Assembly (NCBI RefSeq): GCF_947495995.1
Contig: NZ_CANMAX010000004.1
Span: 1-64,000, forward strand
Length of the DNA stretch: 64,000 bases
Reading direction: 5' to 3'
From: an uncultured Tenacibaculum sp.
GTDB taxonomy: Bacteria; Bacteroidota; Bacteroidia; Flavobacteriales; Flavobacteriaceae
The translations under genes and the position numbers were made by a program. This document shows, one piece after another, positions 51,808-60,211 of the stretch. The notes under the pieces are model-generated. The model saw only the letters and a program-made list of their open reading frames with translations. It ran no database searches and was not told where the DNA came from. Position 1 is the first letter of the stretch, and each line of letters begins with the position of its first letter.

Positions 51808-52617
51808 ATGATTGAAATTCCTGAAGAAATTTTAAATAGAAAAGGAGCCAGAAGCACAAAGGATTTAAAACCTGAAGTAATAGAGTTTTTAAATAAAGGA
51901 GCTGTAGAAACTAAAAATTTAGTAGAGTGGTTGGCAGTGAGTCAATTAGAATTGCTTAAAGTTGTTTTAAAAGCTTTAGAAAAAGAAGAATGGTATATTG
52001 ATTTTCAAAAAGCTGTAGAAGATCAAAAAAAGCCAACAGCCAATAGTAATACTAAAGTTATTGGTTACACTTTTGGAATTCTAACAAAGAATGAAGATGT
52101 GTTTACTTACTTAAGAACTCACAGTTCAGATGTAGTTAGGTGTTGGGCTTGTTGGGGAGAAAGTTTACACTACGATGCAATTCCAGATTTATTAAACGGA
52201 ATGCAAAAATATGCCGCCGATAGTCATTTCGGAGTTAGAGAAGTTGTAATTTTCGCTACTAAAGAAAGAATGATAGATGATTTAGATACTTCAATTAATA
52301 TGCTATCTGAATGGACTTCAAATACAGATGAAAATATTCGTCGCTATGCTGCTGAATCATTAAGACCTGTTGGAGTTTGGACTAAAAAAATAGCTGCTTT
52401 CCAAGAAAATCCAGAAAGAGGTTTATTGTTGTTGGAACTATTAAAATCTGATAGTTCAAAATATGTAAGAGATGCCGTAGCAAACTGGTTAAACGATGCG
52501 AGTAAATCTCATCCAGAATGGGTTTTAAATATTTGCAAACGTTGGGAAAAAGAATCTGATACTAAAGAAACAGCTTACATTATTAAACGTGGATTAAGAA
52601 CGATCAATAAAAAATAG
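51808..52617 (+). CDS. HEAT-repeat DNA alkylation repair-like protein (AlkC/AlkD type)
   Basis: 269 residues of helical repeats. It starts EEILNRKGARSTKDLKPEVIEFLNKGAVETKNLVEW, the N-terminal pattern of AlkC-like glycosylases. Repeats carry DVVRCWACWGES, HFGVREVVIFATKERM, NIRRYAAESLRPVGVW and KYVRDAVANWLNDASKSHPEWVLNICKRW. The last is typical of the AlkC/AlkD fold that wraps DNA and releases 3-methyl or 7-methyl purines. Whether this member is catalytic is not certain from sequence. Confidence 0.85.
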   Translation: MIEIPEEILNRKGARSTKDLKPEVIEFLNKGAVETKNLVEWLAVSQLELLKVVLKALEKEEWYIDFQKAVEDQKKPTANSNTKVIGYTFGILTKNEDVFTYLRTHSSDVVRCWACWGESLHYDAIPDLLNGMQKYAADSHFGVREVVIFATKERMIDDLDTSINMLSEWTSNTDENIRRYAAESLRPVGVWTKKIAAFQENPERGLLLLELLKSDSSKYVRDAVANWLNDASKSHPEWVLNICKRWEKESDTKETAYIIKRGLRTINKK

Positions 52618-52619
52618 AT

Positions 52620-52982
52620 TTATTGTATTAAAACTAGTGCTAAAGCTATAATTGCAGGTAAGCCTTGAACAAAGAATATCTTCTTGCTAGCAGAAAGTGC
52701 ACCGTAAATTCCAGCTACAGCAACACAACCTAAAAAGAATATAGAAACATTAGCTTTCCATTCGATATTTTCAATAAAGAATGTCCAAATTAATCCAGCA
52801 GCCAAAAAACCGTTATATAAACCTTGGTTTGCTGCTAATGTTTTGGTCTTAGGAAATAGTTCTTTAGGAAAATGTCTGAAAACTTTCGGACCTCTGGTTT
52901 CCCAAGCAAACATTTCAAACCATAAGATATAGATGTGAAAAAAAGCTATAATTCCGATTAAAATGCTGATGATAATATTCAT
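52620..52982 (-). CDS. DUF1304 membrane protein
   Basis: 120 residues, four membrane helices. The conserved FHIYILWFEMFAWETRGPKVF near residue 15 and NQGLYNGFLAAGLIW near 54 are the DUF1304 signature. Small integral membrane protein, function unknown. Its stop lies 2 bp from the convergent alkylation-repair-like gene's stop. Confidence 0.9.
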   Translation of the reverse strand: MNIIISILIGIIAFFHIYILWFEMFAWETRGPKVFRHFPKELFPKTKTLAANQGLYNGFLAAGLIWTFFIENIEWKANVSIFFLGCVAVAGIYGALSASKKIFFVQGLPAIIALALVLIQ

Positions 52983-53011
52983 AAATAAAGTTTTTCTAAA
53001 TATATAAAAAT

Positions 53012-53038
53012 AAAAACTCGCCTTAAAAGCGAGTTTTT
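53012..53038 (-). terminator. hairpin terminator after the M28 peptidase gene
   Basis: Stem aaaaactcgc/gcgagttttt with a 7-nt loop. On the minus strand it immediately follows the stop at 53043, ending that transcript before the DUF1304 gene. Confidence 0.8.
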
Positions 53039-53042
53039 GATT

Positions 53043-54080
53043 TTATTTTTCAGCTTTATCAACTATAAGTCGAGCTTCTCTATTGGCTACTTCCCAAGCA
53101 GTATAAAAAACTAAACGAGTTCTTTTTTCTAACATCTCGTAGTTTATTTTATCAGGAGTATCTGTTGGTTTATGGTAATCTTCATGTACTCCGTTGAAAT
53201 AAAAAATAATAGGAATATTATGCTTTGCAAAGTTGTAATGATCAGATCTGTAATAGAAAAAATTAGGATCAGTACGTCTGTTGTATCTGTAGTTTAAATC
53301 AAGTTGAGTGTACTTTGTATTCATTTCTTCAGAAATATTATGCAACTCAGTACTTAAACGATCAGAACCAATTAAATAAATGTAATTAGGATTATCTTTA
53401 TGTCTAGGATCAACTCTTCCTACCATATCTATATTTAAATCTGTAACAGTATTCTCTAAAGGAAAAACAGGGTTCTCTGTATAGTATTTTGATCCGATTA
53501 AGCCTTTTTCTTCTGCTGTAACATGTAAAAATAAAACAGATCTTTTCGGACCTTGGCCAGCATCTGCTGCTTTTTTGAAAGCTTGGGCAATTTCAAGTAC
53601 AGCAACAGTTCCAGAACCATCATCGTCGGCACCATTATAGATTTTTCCATCTTTAGCACCTACATGGTCTAAATGTGCAGAAATAACTACAATTTCATCT
53701 GGTTTTTCAGATCCTTTAATAAAAGCTAACACATTTTCTGAAGCTTTTAGTTCGCCTCCTCTATGGTTCTTAGTTAAATAAGAAGACGGAATTTCTTGGA
53801 AATAATCGTCTCCACCTAATGGAGAAGCAATACCTTCTTTAATGTAAAAATCTTTCAAATAATTTATAGCCTTCTTTTGTCCAGCTTCACCGGTATCTCT
53901 ACCTTCAAACTCATCGGAAGCATAAATGTATAAATGCTTACTTAAGTCTTTAGCTGTAATAGTTTCAGCATAAAATGTTCGATCTTTATTTTTTTTGGAG
54001 TTGTTTGATGAAGTTGCTTGTTGTCCTGAACTACAAGCTAACATAACAAACGCGCATGCAGCGTATGTAAAATTCTTCAT
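53043..54080 (-). CDS. M28 family zinc aminopeptidase lipoprotein
   Basis: 345 residues. Lipoprotein signal with lipobox MLACS (Cys near residue 16). The M28 metal ligands are visible: SAHLDHVG near residue 135, NGADDDGSGTVAVLE near 149 (bridging Asp), TAEEKGLIGSKYY near 190 (catalytic and ligand Glu), DMVGR near 218, and FNGVHEDYHKPTDTPDKI near 300 (His). It should remove N-terminal residues from peptides in the envelope. Transcription from a full Bacteroidota promoter at 54115-54146. Confidence 0.94.
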   Translation of the reverse strand: MKNFTYAACAFVMLACSSGQQATSSNNSKKNKDRTFYAETITAKDLSKHLYIYASDEFEGRDTGEAGQKKAINYLKDFYIKEGIASPLGGDDYFQEIPSSYLTKNHRGGELKASENVLAFIKGSEKPDEIVVISAHLDHVGAKDGKIYNGADDDGSGTVAVLEIAQAFKKAADAGQGPKRSVLFLHVTAEEKGLIGSKYYTENPVFPLENTVTDLNIDMVGRVDPRHKDNPNYIYLIGSDRLSTELHNISEEMNTKYTQLDLNYRYNRRTDPNFFYYRSDHYNFAKHNIPIIFYFNGVHEDYHKPTDTPDKINYEMLEKRTRLVFYTAWEVANREARLIVDKAEK

Positions 54081-54114
54081 GATAAATAAAATGGTTTTAT
54101 AAAAATAGGGAGTT

Positions 54115-54146
54115 CAAAAATAAGTTAAAACTTAGTTTACATCAAA
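54115..54146 (-). promoter_or_regulatory. complete promoter of the M28 gene
   Basis: On minus, TTTG (54143-54146) and TATTTTTG (54115-54122) are separated by 20 bp, matching the Bacteroidota sigma factor pattern TTTG-N19/20-TAnnTTTG. The predicted start near 54108 gives a 28-nt leader. Confidence 0.7.
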
Positions 54147-54147
54147 T

Positions 54148-54945
54148 TTACTTTTTGTTGATGACGAATTGTTGTAATTTCTTGTTAAAACTGATGCTGT
54201 CTTTAGGGAATAATTTAGAAAAAGCATCTTTAGCAATCAATGTTTCTGCGTTACCATGAAAAAGTTCGTCTTCAGTAAGTAATAAAAAATCATCAGCCAA
54301 TTGAATAGCCAAATTAACTTCATGAGTAGAAATTATAATTGTTTTTTGAGTGGTTTTTACTAAGTTTTCTAAAAGAGAAAAAACTTTATAAGTGTGATGA
54401 ATATCTAAATGTGCTGTTGGTTCGTCAAGAATTATAATTTCAGAATCTTGAGCCAAAGCTCTTGCAATCAAAACACGTTGTAGTTGTCCGTCACTTAATT
54501 GGTAAAAAGGTTTGTCTTTTAAATGACTAATATGAGTTAGTTCAAAAGCATTTTCTATTTTTTCTAAATCGCTAGGAGATAATCGATCTAACCAGTTAGT
54601 GTAGGGTTGTCTTCCTAATGCAACAATTTCAAAAACAGTTAACTGACTTTTAGGTAAACGTTCCGTAAGTACAATACTCAAGATTTTAGCAAGTTCATTT
54701 TGAGTATAGTTTTCAATATTTACATGATTGATAAAAACATCTCCTGTCAAAGGTTTTTGAACTTTGCTTAATATTCGCAGAAGAGAAGATTTTCCTGCTC
54801 CATTTTTTCCCAATAAAGCTATTAGTTTACCTTTTTCAAGATTGAAATTAATAGTTGATAAAATGGTGTTTGTTTTCTTTTTGGTTTTATAACCAACAGA
54901 AAGGTTTTCAACGTTTAGGATTATATTTTTATCTTCTGTAGTCAA
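54148..54945 (-). CDS. iron-siderophore/heme ABC importer ATPase, FecE type
   Basis: 265 residues. Walker A GKNGAGKSS near residue 45, the FecE/BtuD-like KILSIVLTERLPKSQLTVFEIVALGRQPY block, signature LSDGQLQRVLIARAL near 148, Walker B IIILDEPTAHLDI. The gene is 2 bp downstream of the FecCD permease. The substrate-binding protein is not encoded here. Confidence 0.92.
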   Translation of the reverse strand: MTTEDKNIILNVENLSVGYKTKKKTNTILSTINFNLEKGKLIALLGKNGAGKSSLLRILSKVQKPLTGDVFINHVNIENYTQNELAKILSIVLTERLPKSQLTVFEIVALGRQPYTNWLDRLSPSDLEKIENAFELTHISHLKDKPFYQLSDGQLQRVLIARALAQDSEIIILDEPTAHLDIHHTYKVFSLLENLVKTTQKTIIISTHEVNLAIQLADDFLLLTEDELFHGNAETLIAKDAFSKLFPKDSISFNKKLQQFVINKK

Positions 54946-54947
54946 TC

Positions 54948-55979
54948 TTAAATGTAAATTTTCTTTTTTCTAATTAAGAGCCAAATAACAACAGGAGCTC
55001 CAAATAACGAAGTTATAGCATTAATTGGAAGTGTAAATTGATATTGTGGTAATTGTGCTATGGTATCACAAATTAATAGAATTATAGCTCCAGTAATGGC
55101 AACTGCAGGTACTAATATTTTATGGTTAGATGTTTTAAAAATCAATTTAGTAATATGAGGAACAGCTAAGCCTATAAAAGCAATTGGTCCGCAAAAAGCA
55201 GTAATAATTCCGGTTAATAAACTGGTAATTACTAAAATGATATTTCTACTTCTTTTGGTATTTATACCTAAACTTTTAGCATAATTTTCACCAAGTAAAA
55301 AACTATTTAGAGGTTTTATAGAGAAGAAAATTCCTATTGCTGAAAGACAATAAACTCCAGAAAAAATAGAGATTTCATTCCAAGTAAGGTTTCCTAAACT
55401 TCCAAATCCCCAAAAAACAAACTGTTTTACTTGTTCTGCTTCACTAAAGTAAGACAATACATTAATTATAGATGAAGTTAGCGCGCTAAACATTAGTCCG
55501 ATAATTAATATCGACATGGTGTTTCTAACTTTATTGGCAGCAATAATAACGGCAGTTAATACTAAGAAAGCACCTAAACTAGCAGCTAATGGTAAGCCTA
55601 AATTTTGAATACTCAAACCTAATATACCACCAAATACACCAGATCCTAAAACAAATAAAGCGACACCTAAACTTGCACCAGAAGAAATTCCTAGAACAAA
55701 TGGTCCAGCAAGCGGATTTCGAAATAAAGTTTGCATTAATAAACCGCTAACAGCAAGTCCAGAACCAACTAAAATAGCTGTAATCGTTTTAGGTAATCGA
55801 TAATTAATTATGATTGTTTTCCAACTAGCTTTGGAAGGTGTGTTTCCAATGAGAGTTGATAAAATTTCTTTGAAAGGAATACTAACAGATCCCCAATTTA
55901 TATTCAAAAAGCCAAATAATATTAAGCCAAGAATTAGAGCAATAAAATGAAAGTAATATGTGTTTTTTGTGAATGACAA
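54948..55979 (-). CDS. FecCD-family iron/cobalamin transporter permease
   Basis: 343 residues with about ten membrane helices. Family motifs: YRLPKTITAILVGSGLAVSGLLMQTLFRNPLAGPFVLGISSGAS near 60-105 (in parts) and GPIAFIGLAVPHITKLI near 270. The first codon is TTG at 55977-55979, directly after the rdgB stop, giving TAATTG; no in-frame ATG is near. It forms the channel for the FecE-type ATPase encoded next. Its start makes the permease translationally tied to rdgB. Confidence 0.93.
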   Translation of the reverse strand: MSFTKNTYYFHFIALILGLILFGFLNINWGSVSIPFKEILSTLIGNTPSKASWKTIIINYRLPKTITAILVGSGLAVSGLLMQTLFRNPLAGPFVLGISSGASLGVALFVLGSGVFGGILGLSIQNLGLPLAASLGAFLVLTAVIIAANKVRNTMSILIIGLMFSALTSSIINVLSYFSEAEQVKQFVFWGFGSLGNLTWNEISIFSGVYCLSAIGIFFSIKPLNSFLLGENYAKSLGINTKRSRNIILVITSLLTGIITAFCGPIAFIGLAVPHITKLIFKTSNHKILVPAVAITGAIILLICDTIAQLPQYQFTLPINAITSLFGAPVVIWLLIRKKKIYI

Positions 55980-56558
55980 TTACTTTAATTTTTTAAGGAA
56001 GTCTACTAATTTTTGAATTGCCAAACCACGATGACTAATTGCATTTTTATCAGCAGAATTCATTTCAGCAAAAGATAAAGAATATCCTTCTGGTTGAAAA
56101 ATAGGATCGTAACCAAAACCTTGTTCTCCTTTTTTTTCTGATAAAATATCTCCTTTACAAATGCCATCAAAAAGAAACTGTTTTCCGTCTAAATTTAAAC
56201 AAATAGATGTTCTAAATTGTGCTTTTCTATTGTCTTTATTGTCAAGGTTTTGTAAAAGTTTGTTCATGTTGTTTTCTGCATTAGCAGGTTCACCAGCATA
56301 TCTAGCAGAATAAACACCTGGTTCACCTTGTAAAGCTTCAACTTCCAGTCCAGTATCATCAGCAAAACAATTGTAATTATAATTATTAGTTATATGGTCT
56401 GCTTTAATTTTTGCATTACCTTCAAGTGTTGTTGCTGTTTCTTCTATTTCTTCAAAACAATTAATGTCTTTTAAAGATAATAGTTCAATAGATTGAGGAA
56501 GCATTTCTTGAACTTCTCTTAATTTATTTAAGTTATTGGTAGCAAAAACAAGTTTCAT
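55980..56558 (-). CDS. rdgB: non-canonical purine NTP pyrophosphatase (HAM1/RdgB)
   Basis: The start is taken at ATG 56556-56558 ([17 protein letters not shown]), where the family always begins; the longer frame adds seven residues. The protein is 192 aa. Motifs: [24 protein letters not shown] near 65, [10 protein letters not shown] near 78, [12 protein letters not shown] near 150 and SHRG near 175. It removes dITP/XTP from the nucleotide pool. It is followed without a gap by the FecCD permease gene, an unusual functional pairing. Confidence 0.95.
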   Translation of the reverse strand: MKLVFATNNLNKLREVQEMLPQSIELLSLKDINCFEEIEETATTLEGNAKIKADHITNNYNYNCFADDTGLEVEALQGEPGVYSARYAGEPANAENNMNKLLQNLDNKDNRKAQFRTSICLNLDGKQFLFDGICKGDILSEKKGEQGFGYDPIFQPEGYSLSFAEMNSADKNAISHRGLAIQKLVDFLKKLK

Positions 56559-56576
56559 ATCTAAAAAATTATCAAA

Positions 56577-56584
56577 CAAATGTA
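56577..56584 (-). promoter_or_regulatory. -7 box for rdgB operon
   Basis: CAAATGTA on plus is TACATTTG on minus, a perfect TAnnTTTG, 18 bases before the chosen rdgB start. It would place a promoter start just upstream of the internal ATG and supports that choice. Confidence 0.5.
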
Positions 56585-56734
56585 GTATTTTTTATCATCT
56601 TTGTTAAGGTTTACAGACAAATTAAAAATAGAGCAATATATCTCTAATACCAGTAAATAAAGGAAAGTCGGGTAAAAGTCGGGTGTAATTCAATAGAAAT
56701 GTTTCAATATTTTAAAAACCTAAAGTAAGATTGT

Positions 56735-57265
56735 ATGGAAAATAAAAATGTATTTACAATGAAACAACCAGAACTAGGTAGAAAAATAGTAAACTTAAGA
56801 AAGCAGCAAGGGTTAACCCAAGAAGAGCTAGTTGCCCAATGTAATATAAATGTGAGAACGATTCAGCGTATAGAAGCAGGAGAAGTAACACCTAGAAGTT
56901 ATACGTTGAAAAGTATTTTACATGTTTTAGATGCTGAATTTGATAATTTAGAAGAAAAAGAAAGTGTAAAAGAAGTTGACGCTAAAAAATTGATTAATAA
57001 AGGTTGGAAAATGGTGTATTTACCAACAATCTGTATCATTTTTTTATGTTGTTTTATACTTTTCTTTGCGTATGGCTTAAAAAGTGGACTTTTAGCTTGG
57101 TTGATAAGCAGTATTGCAGGTTGGTATTATTGGGATTTTTCAATAAAAGAATGGATTCGTATTGCAGATAAAGAAGGTGCAACGAAAAAAAGAATTATTG
57201 AGATTTCTAAATTGGGTTTATTATTTGTTAATGAAAAAACTATTGATAAAGCTTTAAAAGATTAA
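56735..57265 (+). CDS. XRE-family regulator with C-terminal membrane (2TM) domain
   Basis: 176 residues. The HTH (~10-70) reads LGRKIVNLRKQQGLTQEELVAQCNINVRTIQRIEAGEVTPR, typical of XRE. The C-terminal ~75 residues hold two membrane helices (LPTICIIFLCCFILFFAYGL and LLAWLISSIAGWYYW) and an amphipathic tail. Membrane-tethered XRE proteins are common in flavobacteria and may link membrane state to transcription. A second start at residue 9 (MKQPELG) is possible. The target is unknown. Confidence 0.88.
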   Translation: MENKNVFTMKQPELGRKIVNLRKQQGLTQEELVAQCNINVRTIQRIEAGEVTPRSYTLKSILHVLDAEFDNLEEKESVKEVDAKKLINKGWKMVYLPTICIIFLCCFILFFAYGLKSGLLAWLISSIAGWYYWDFSIKEWIRIADKEGATKKRIIEISKLGLLFVNEKTIDKALKD

Positions 57266-57289
57266 TTAAAAAGAAAGGTTTATTTATGA

Positions 57290-57763
57290 TTATTCGTGAT
57301 GATAAGGTTCATTTTTTAAAATTGTAAATCCGCGATAAATCTGTTCAACAATAAACAAACGAATCATTTGATGCGAAAAAGTCATTTTAGATAACGAAAG
57401 TTTTCCGTTAGCCTTTTTATAAACAGCATCTGAAAAACCGTAAGGTCCACCAATAACCAATACCAATTGTTTAATTCCAGAATTCATTTTTTTCTGTAGG
57501 AAGTTTGCAAACTCGATGGAAGTATAATGTTTCCCTTTATCATCTAAAAGAATTAGTTGATCTGTATTTTGAAGTTTAGAGAGAATTAATTCACCTTCTT
57601 TTTCTTTTTGCTGTGCTTCAGAAAGATTTTTAGCATTTTTAATATCAGGAATAATTTCAAGTTCAAACTTTACATAATGTTTTAACCTGTTTTGATATAA
57701 TGTAATTAACTGAATTAAATTTTTATCATCTGTTTTACCTACAGCAAGAAGTTTAATTTTCAT
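57290..57763 (-). CDS. rlmH: 23S rRNA pseudouridine-1915 N3-methyltransferase
   Basis: 157 residues. SPOUT fold motifs: KLLAVGKTDDKNLIQ at the start, LILLDDKGKHYTSIEFANFL near 70, LVLVIGGPYGFSDAV near 103 and the C-terminal LSLSKMTFSHQMIRLFIVEQIYRGFTILKNEPYHHE in parts (HxE-type RNA-binding end). It methylates the pseudouridine of helix 69 in the ribosome. Confidence 0.97.
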   Translation of the reverse strand: MKIKLLAVGKTDDKNLIQLITLYQNRLKHYVKFELEIIPDIKNAKNLSEAQQKEKEGELILSKLQNTDQLILLDDKGKHYTSIEFANFLQKKMNSGIKQLVLVIGGPYGFSDAVYKKANGKLSLSKMTFSHQMIRLFIVEQIYRGFTILKNEPYHHE

Positions 57764-57781
57764 AAATATGCATTAAAAGTG

Positions 57782-57789
57782 CAAAGCTA
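57782..57789 (-). promoter_or_regulatory. -7 box for rlmH
   Basis: CAAAGCTA on plus is TAGCTTTG on minus, matching TAnnTTTG, 18 bases before the rlmH ATG. Confidence 0.5.
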
Positions 57790-57873
57790 AATTAAAAAAA
57801 CAGTTAAATTCCTCTTTCGTATTAAGAATCAAATAAATAATTTTACAACGTAAACGTTTGAATACCAATTATT

Positions 57874-59268
57874 ATGAGATTCCCCCCGAAGAACAGTATA
57901 ATAATCTTATTGTGTTGTGTTTTATTTTCATGCGCAAAAGATTATTCAGAAGAAAACATTGATAATACGTCAATAACAAAGCAAAAAGAAGAAAAATTCT
58001 ACAAGACTTGGAGTTTAGAAAACGAAGATTTAGATCTTGAAAAAATAGTTAATGAAGAAGAAGGAATTGACTTAACTTTAACTCCAATCATAGGGGACAA
58101 TTTACTACAAAGAAAAGCAAGTAAAACAGGAAAGAAGATTTACGTTCATTATATGCCATGGTTCCAATCAAAACCAGTAGATGGGTTTTGGGGACAACAT
58201 TGGACAATGACAAATCAAAATCCAGATGTTGTAGATGCGAACGGAAAAAGACAAATAGCATCACATTATTATCCTAAAATTGGGCCTTATTCTACAAATG
58301 ATAAAGATCTTCAGCAATACCATCTTTTATTAATGAAATTAAGCGGCGTTGATGGTGTAATTTTTGACTGGTACGGAATAAGAGATGTCCTTGATTTTGA
58401 ATTGATAAAAGAAGGAATGGATAATATAATTCCTGAGTTAGAAAAAACAAAAATGAAGTTTGCTGTAATGTACGAAGATCGAGTGATAAGAGAGCAAGCT
58501 AGATTTTTATCAGACTTCCAGATAAATCAGGCTAAAGAAGATATTAAATACATAAAAAGGAAATATTTTAAGAAAAGAAATTACATTAAAATTAACGGTA
58601 AAAAGTTACTAATGGTTTTCGGACCAAATTACATAAATGAACCTTCTGATTGGGAAAAGATTTTAGAACCAGTAAAAAGACAAAGTAAGGTATTATCGCT
58701 TTGGAATGCTAGAGAAATTATCGGTAACGAAGTGTGTTCAGGAGAATTTGCTTGGATAGATAGAGATCATTTACAAACATTGCAAGGTTATTATAATTTT
58801 AATGCAAATTTTACAGATGAAGTTATTGGAGGAGTTGCATATCCTAGATTCCATGATTTTTATACTGAAGGAGGTTGGAGAAATATAACCGACGATAAGT
58901 GGGATTTGCCAGGAAGAGGAACAGATACTTTTTTAGAATCGTTTTACGAATCTGAAAATCAAAATACAGATTTTATTCAAATTGCTACTTGGAATGATTT
59001 CGGAGAAGGTACAATGATAGAGCCAACAGAAGAATTAGGTTTTAGTCATTTAGAAAAATTACAAGAAGCTACAAGTGTTCGATTTAAAAAAGAAGACTTA
59101 AGAATACCATACTACATTTATAAGTTAAAAAAACAATTTCCTAATGAACGTGCTGTTCAGTTTTTAAGTAACAGAGCATACAAATATGCAATAAGAGGAA
59201 AACTAAAAAGAGCAAAGTTCTTAATTGGATTATTGTTTTATTACTACGGAGACGACTTCATATCATAG
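57874..59268 (+). CDS. GH99-like (endo-mannosidase-type) lipoprotein
   Basis: 464 residues with a lipoprotein signal (MRFPPKN, then lipobox LFSC with Cys near residue 21). From ~88 on, KKIYVHYMPWFQSKP, FWGQHWTMTN, SHYYPKIGPYSTNDKDLQQYHLLLMKLSGVDGV-like, FDWYG, TKMKFAVMYEDRV and IQIATWNDFGEGTMIEP belong to the GH71/99-like fold, in which a beta barrel cleaves alpha-mannosyl or other linkages. It is likely at the cell surface or periplasm. No SusC/SusD genes are adjacent, so its glycan is unknown. The C-terminal ~60 residues are basic and helical. Confidence 0.85.
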   Translation: MRFPPKNSIIILLCCVLFSCAKDYSEENIDNTSITKQKEEKFYKTWSLENEDLDLEKIVNEEEGIDLTLTPIIGDNLLQRKASKTGKKIYVHYMPWFQSKPVDGFWGQHWTMTNQNPDVVDANGKRQIASHYYPKIGPYSTNDKDLQQYHLLLMKLSGVDGVIFDWYGIRDVLDFELIKEGMDNIIPELEKTKMKFAVMYEDRVIREQARFLSDFQINQAKEDIKYIKRKYFKKRNYIKINGKKLLMVFGPNYINEPSDWEKILEPVKRQSKVLSLWNAREIIGNEVCSGEFAWIDRDHLQTLQGYYNFNANFTDEVIGGVAYPRFHDFYTEGGWRNITDDKWDLPGRGTDTFLESFYESENQNTDFIQIATWNDFGEGTMIEPTEELGFSHLEKLQEATSVRFKKEDLRIPYYIYKLKKQFPNERAVQFLSNRAYKYAIRGKLKRAKFLIGLLFYYYGDDFIS

Positions 59269-59304
59269 TTACACTGAGTTAATAGTTCGAAACGGGTTTT
59301 ATTT

Positions 59305-59334
59305 ATAGTGGTAAAATATTATTTTTACCACTAT
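59305..59334. promoter_or_regulatory. perfect 12-bp inverted repeat before nadC
   Basis: ATAGTGGTAAAA (59305-59316) and TTTTACCACTAT (59323-59334) are exact complements with a 6-nt loop, ending 13 bp before the nadC ATG. No T-run follows on plus, so it is not a standard terminator of the GH99-like gene. A repressor operator or leader hairpin for NAD synthesis is plausible. Confidence 0.6.
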
Positions 59335-59347
59335 AATAAAATTCAAA

Positions 59348-60208
59348 ATGATATCTCAAGAACAATTTAATAAAGAACTAGATCTAATAATTTCAAATGC
59401 TATTCGCGAAGATATAGGAGAAGGAGATCATACTTCTCTTTCTTGTATTCCTGCAGATGCTACAGGAAAAGCTAAGTTATTAGTAAAAGACGAAGGAGTT
59501 ATTGCAGGTGTTGAATTTGCAAAGCAAGTATTTGCTTATGTTGATAAAGATTTGCAAGTAGAAACACTAATTAATGATGGAGAAAAGGTTAAATATGGAG
59601 ATATAGTGTTTTATGTCTCAGGAAAATCTCAATCGATACTACAAGCAGAGCGTTTGGTATTAAACGCAATGCAACGAATGAGTGCTATCGCTACAAAAAC
59701 CGCTTATTTTATGGGATTGTTAGAAGGTACTAAAACTAAAGTTTTAGATACAAGAAAAACAACACCAGGTATTCGTGCTCTAGAAAAATGGGCTGTAAAA
59801 ATTGGTGGAGGTGAAAATCACCGTTTTGCATTATACGATATGGTAATGATTAAAGATAATCACATCGATTTTGCTGGAGGAATAACACAAGCCATTACAA
59901 AAACAAAAGCATATTTAGCAGAGAAAAATTTAGATATTAAAATTATTGTTGAAGCTAGAGATTTAGATGAAATCAAAGAAATTTTATCTAATCAAGGTGT
60001 ATATAGAATTTTAATAGACAACTTTAATTACGAAGATACTAGAAAAGCTGTAGAACTTATTGGAGAACAATGTTTAACTGAAAGTTCTGGAGGTATTAAT
60101 GAAGATACTATTCGTAAGTATGCAGAATGTGGCGTAGATTTTATTTCTTCAGGAGCGTTAACTCATTCAGTTTATAATTTAGATTTAAGTTTAAAAGCAG
60201 TAGATTAA
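59348..60208 (+). CDS. nadC: nicotinate-nucleotide diphosphorylase (carboxylating)
   Basis: 286 residues. Family marks: REDIGEGDHTS near residue 18, ERLVLNAMQRMSAIATKT near 97-115, LDTRKTTPGIRALEKWAVKIGGGENHRFALYDMVMIKDNHI-like region near 137-178 and ESSGGINEDTIRKYAECGVDFISSGALTHS near the end. It converts quinolinate to nicotinate mononucleotide in NAD biosynthesis. nadA and nadB are not nearby. The Vat-type gene follows after 3 bp. Confidence 0.96.
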   Translation: MISQEQFNKELDLIISNAIREDIGEGDHTSLSCIPADATGKAKLLVKDEGVIAGVEFAKQVFAYVDKDLQVETLINDGEKVKYGDIVFYVSGKSQSILQAERLVLNAMQRMSAIATKTAYFMGLLEGTKTKVLDTRKTTPGIRALEKWAVKIGGGENHRFALYDMVMIKDNHIDFAGGITQAITKTKAYLAEKNLDIKIIVEARDLDEIKEILSNQGVYRILIDNFNYEDTRKAVELIGEQCLTESSGGINEDTIRKYAECGVDFISSGALTHSVYNLDLSLKAVD

Positions 60209-60211
60209 TTT

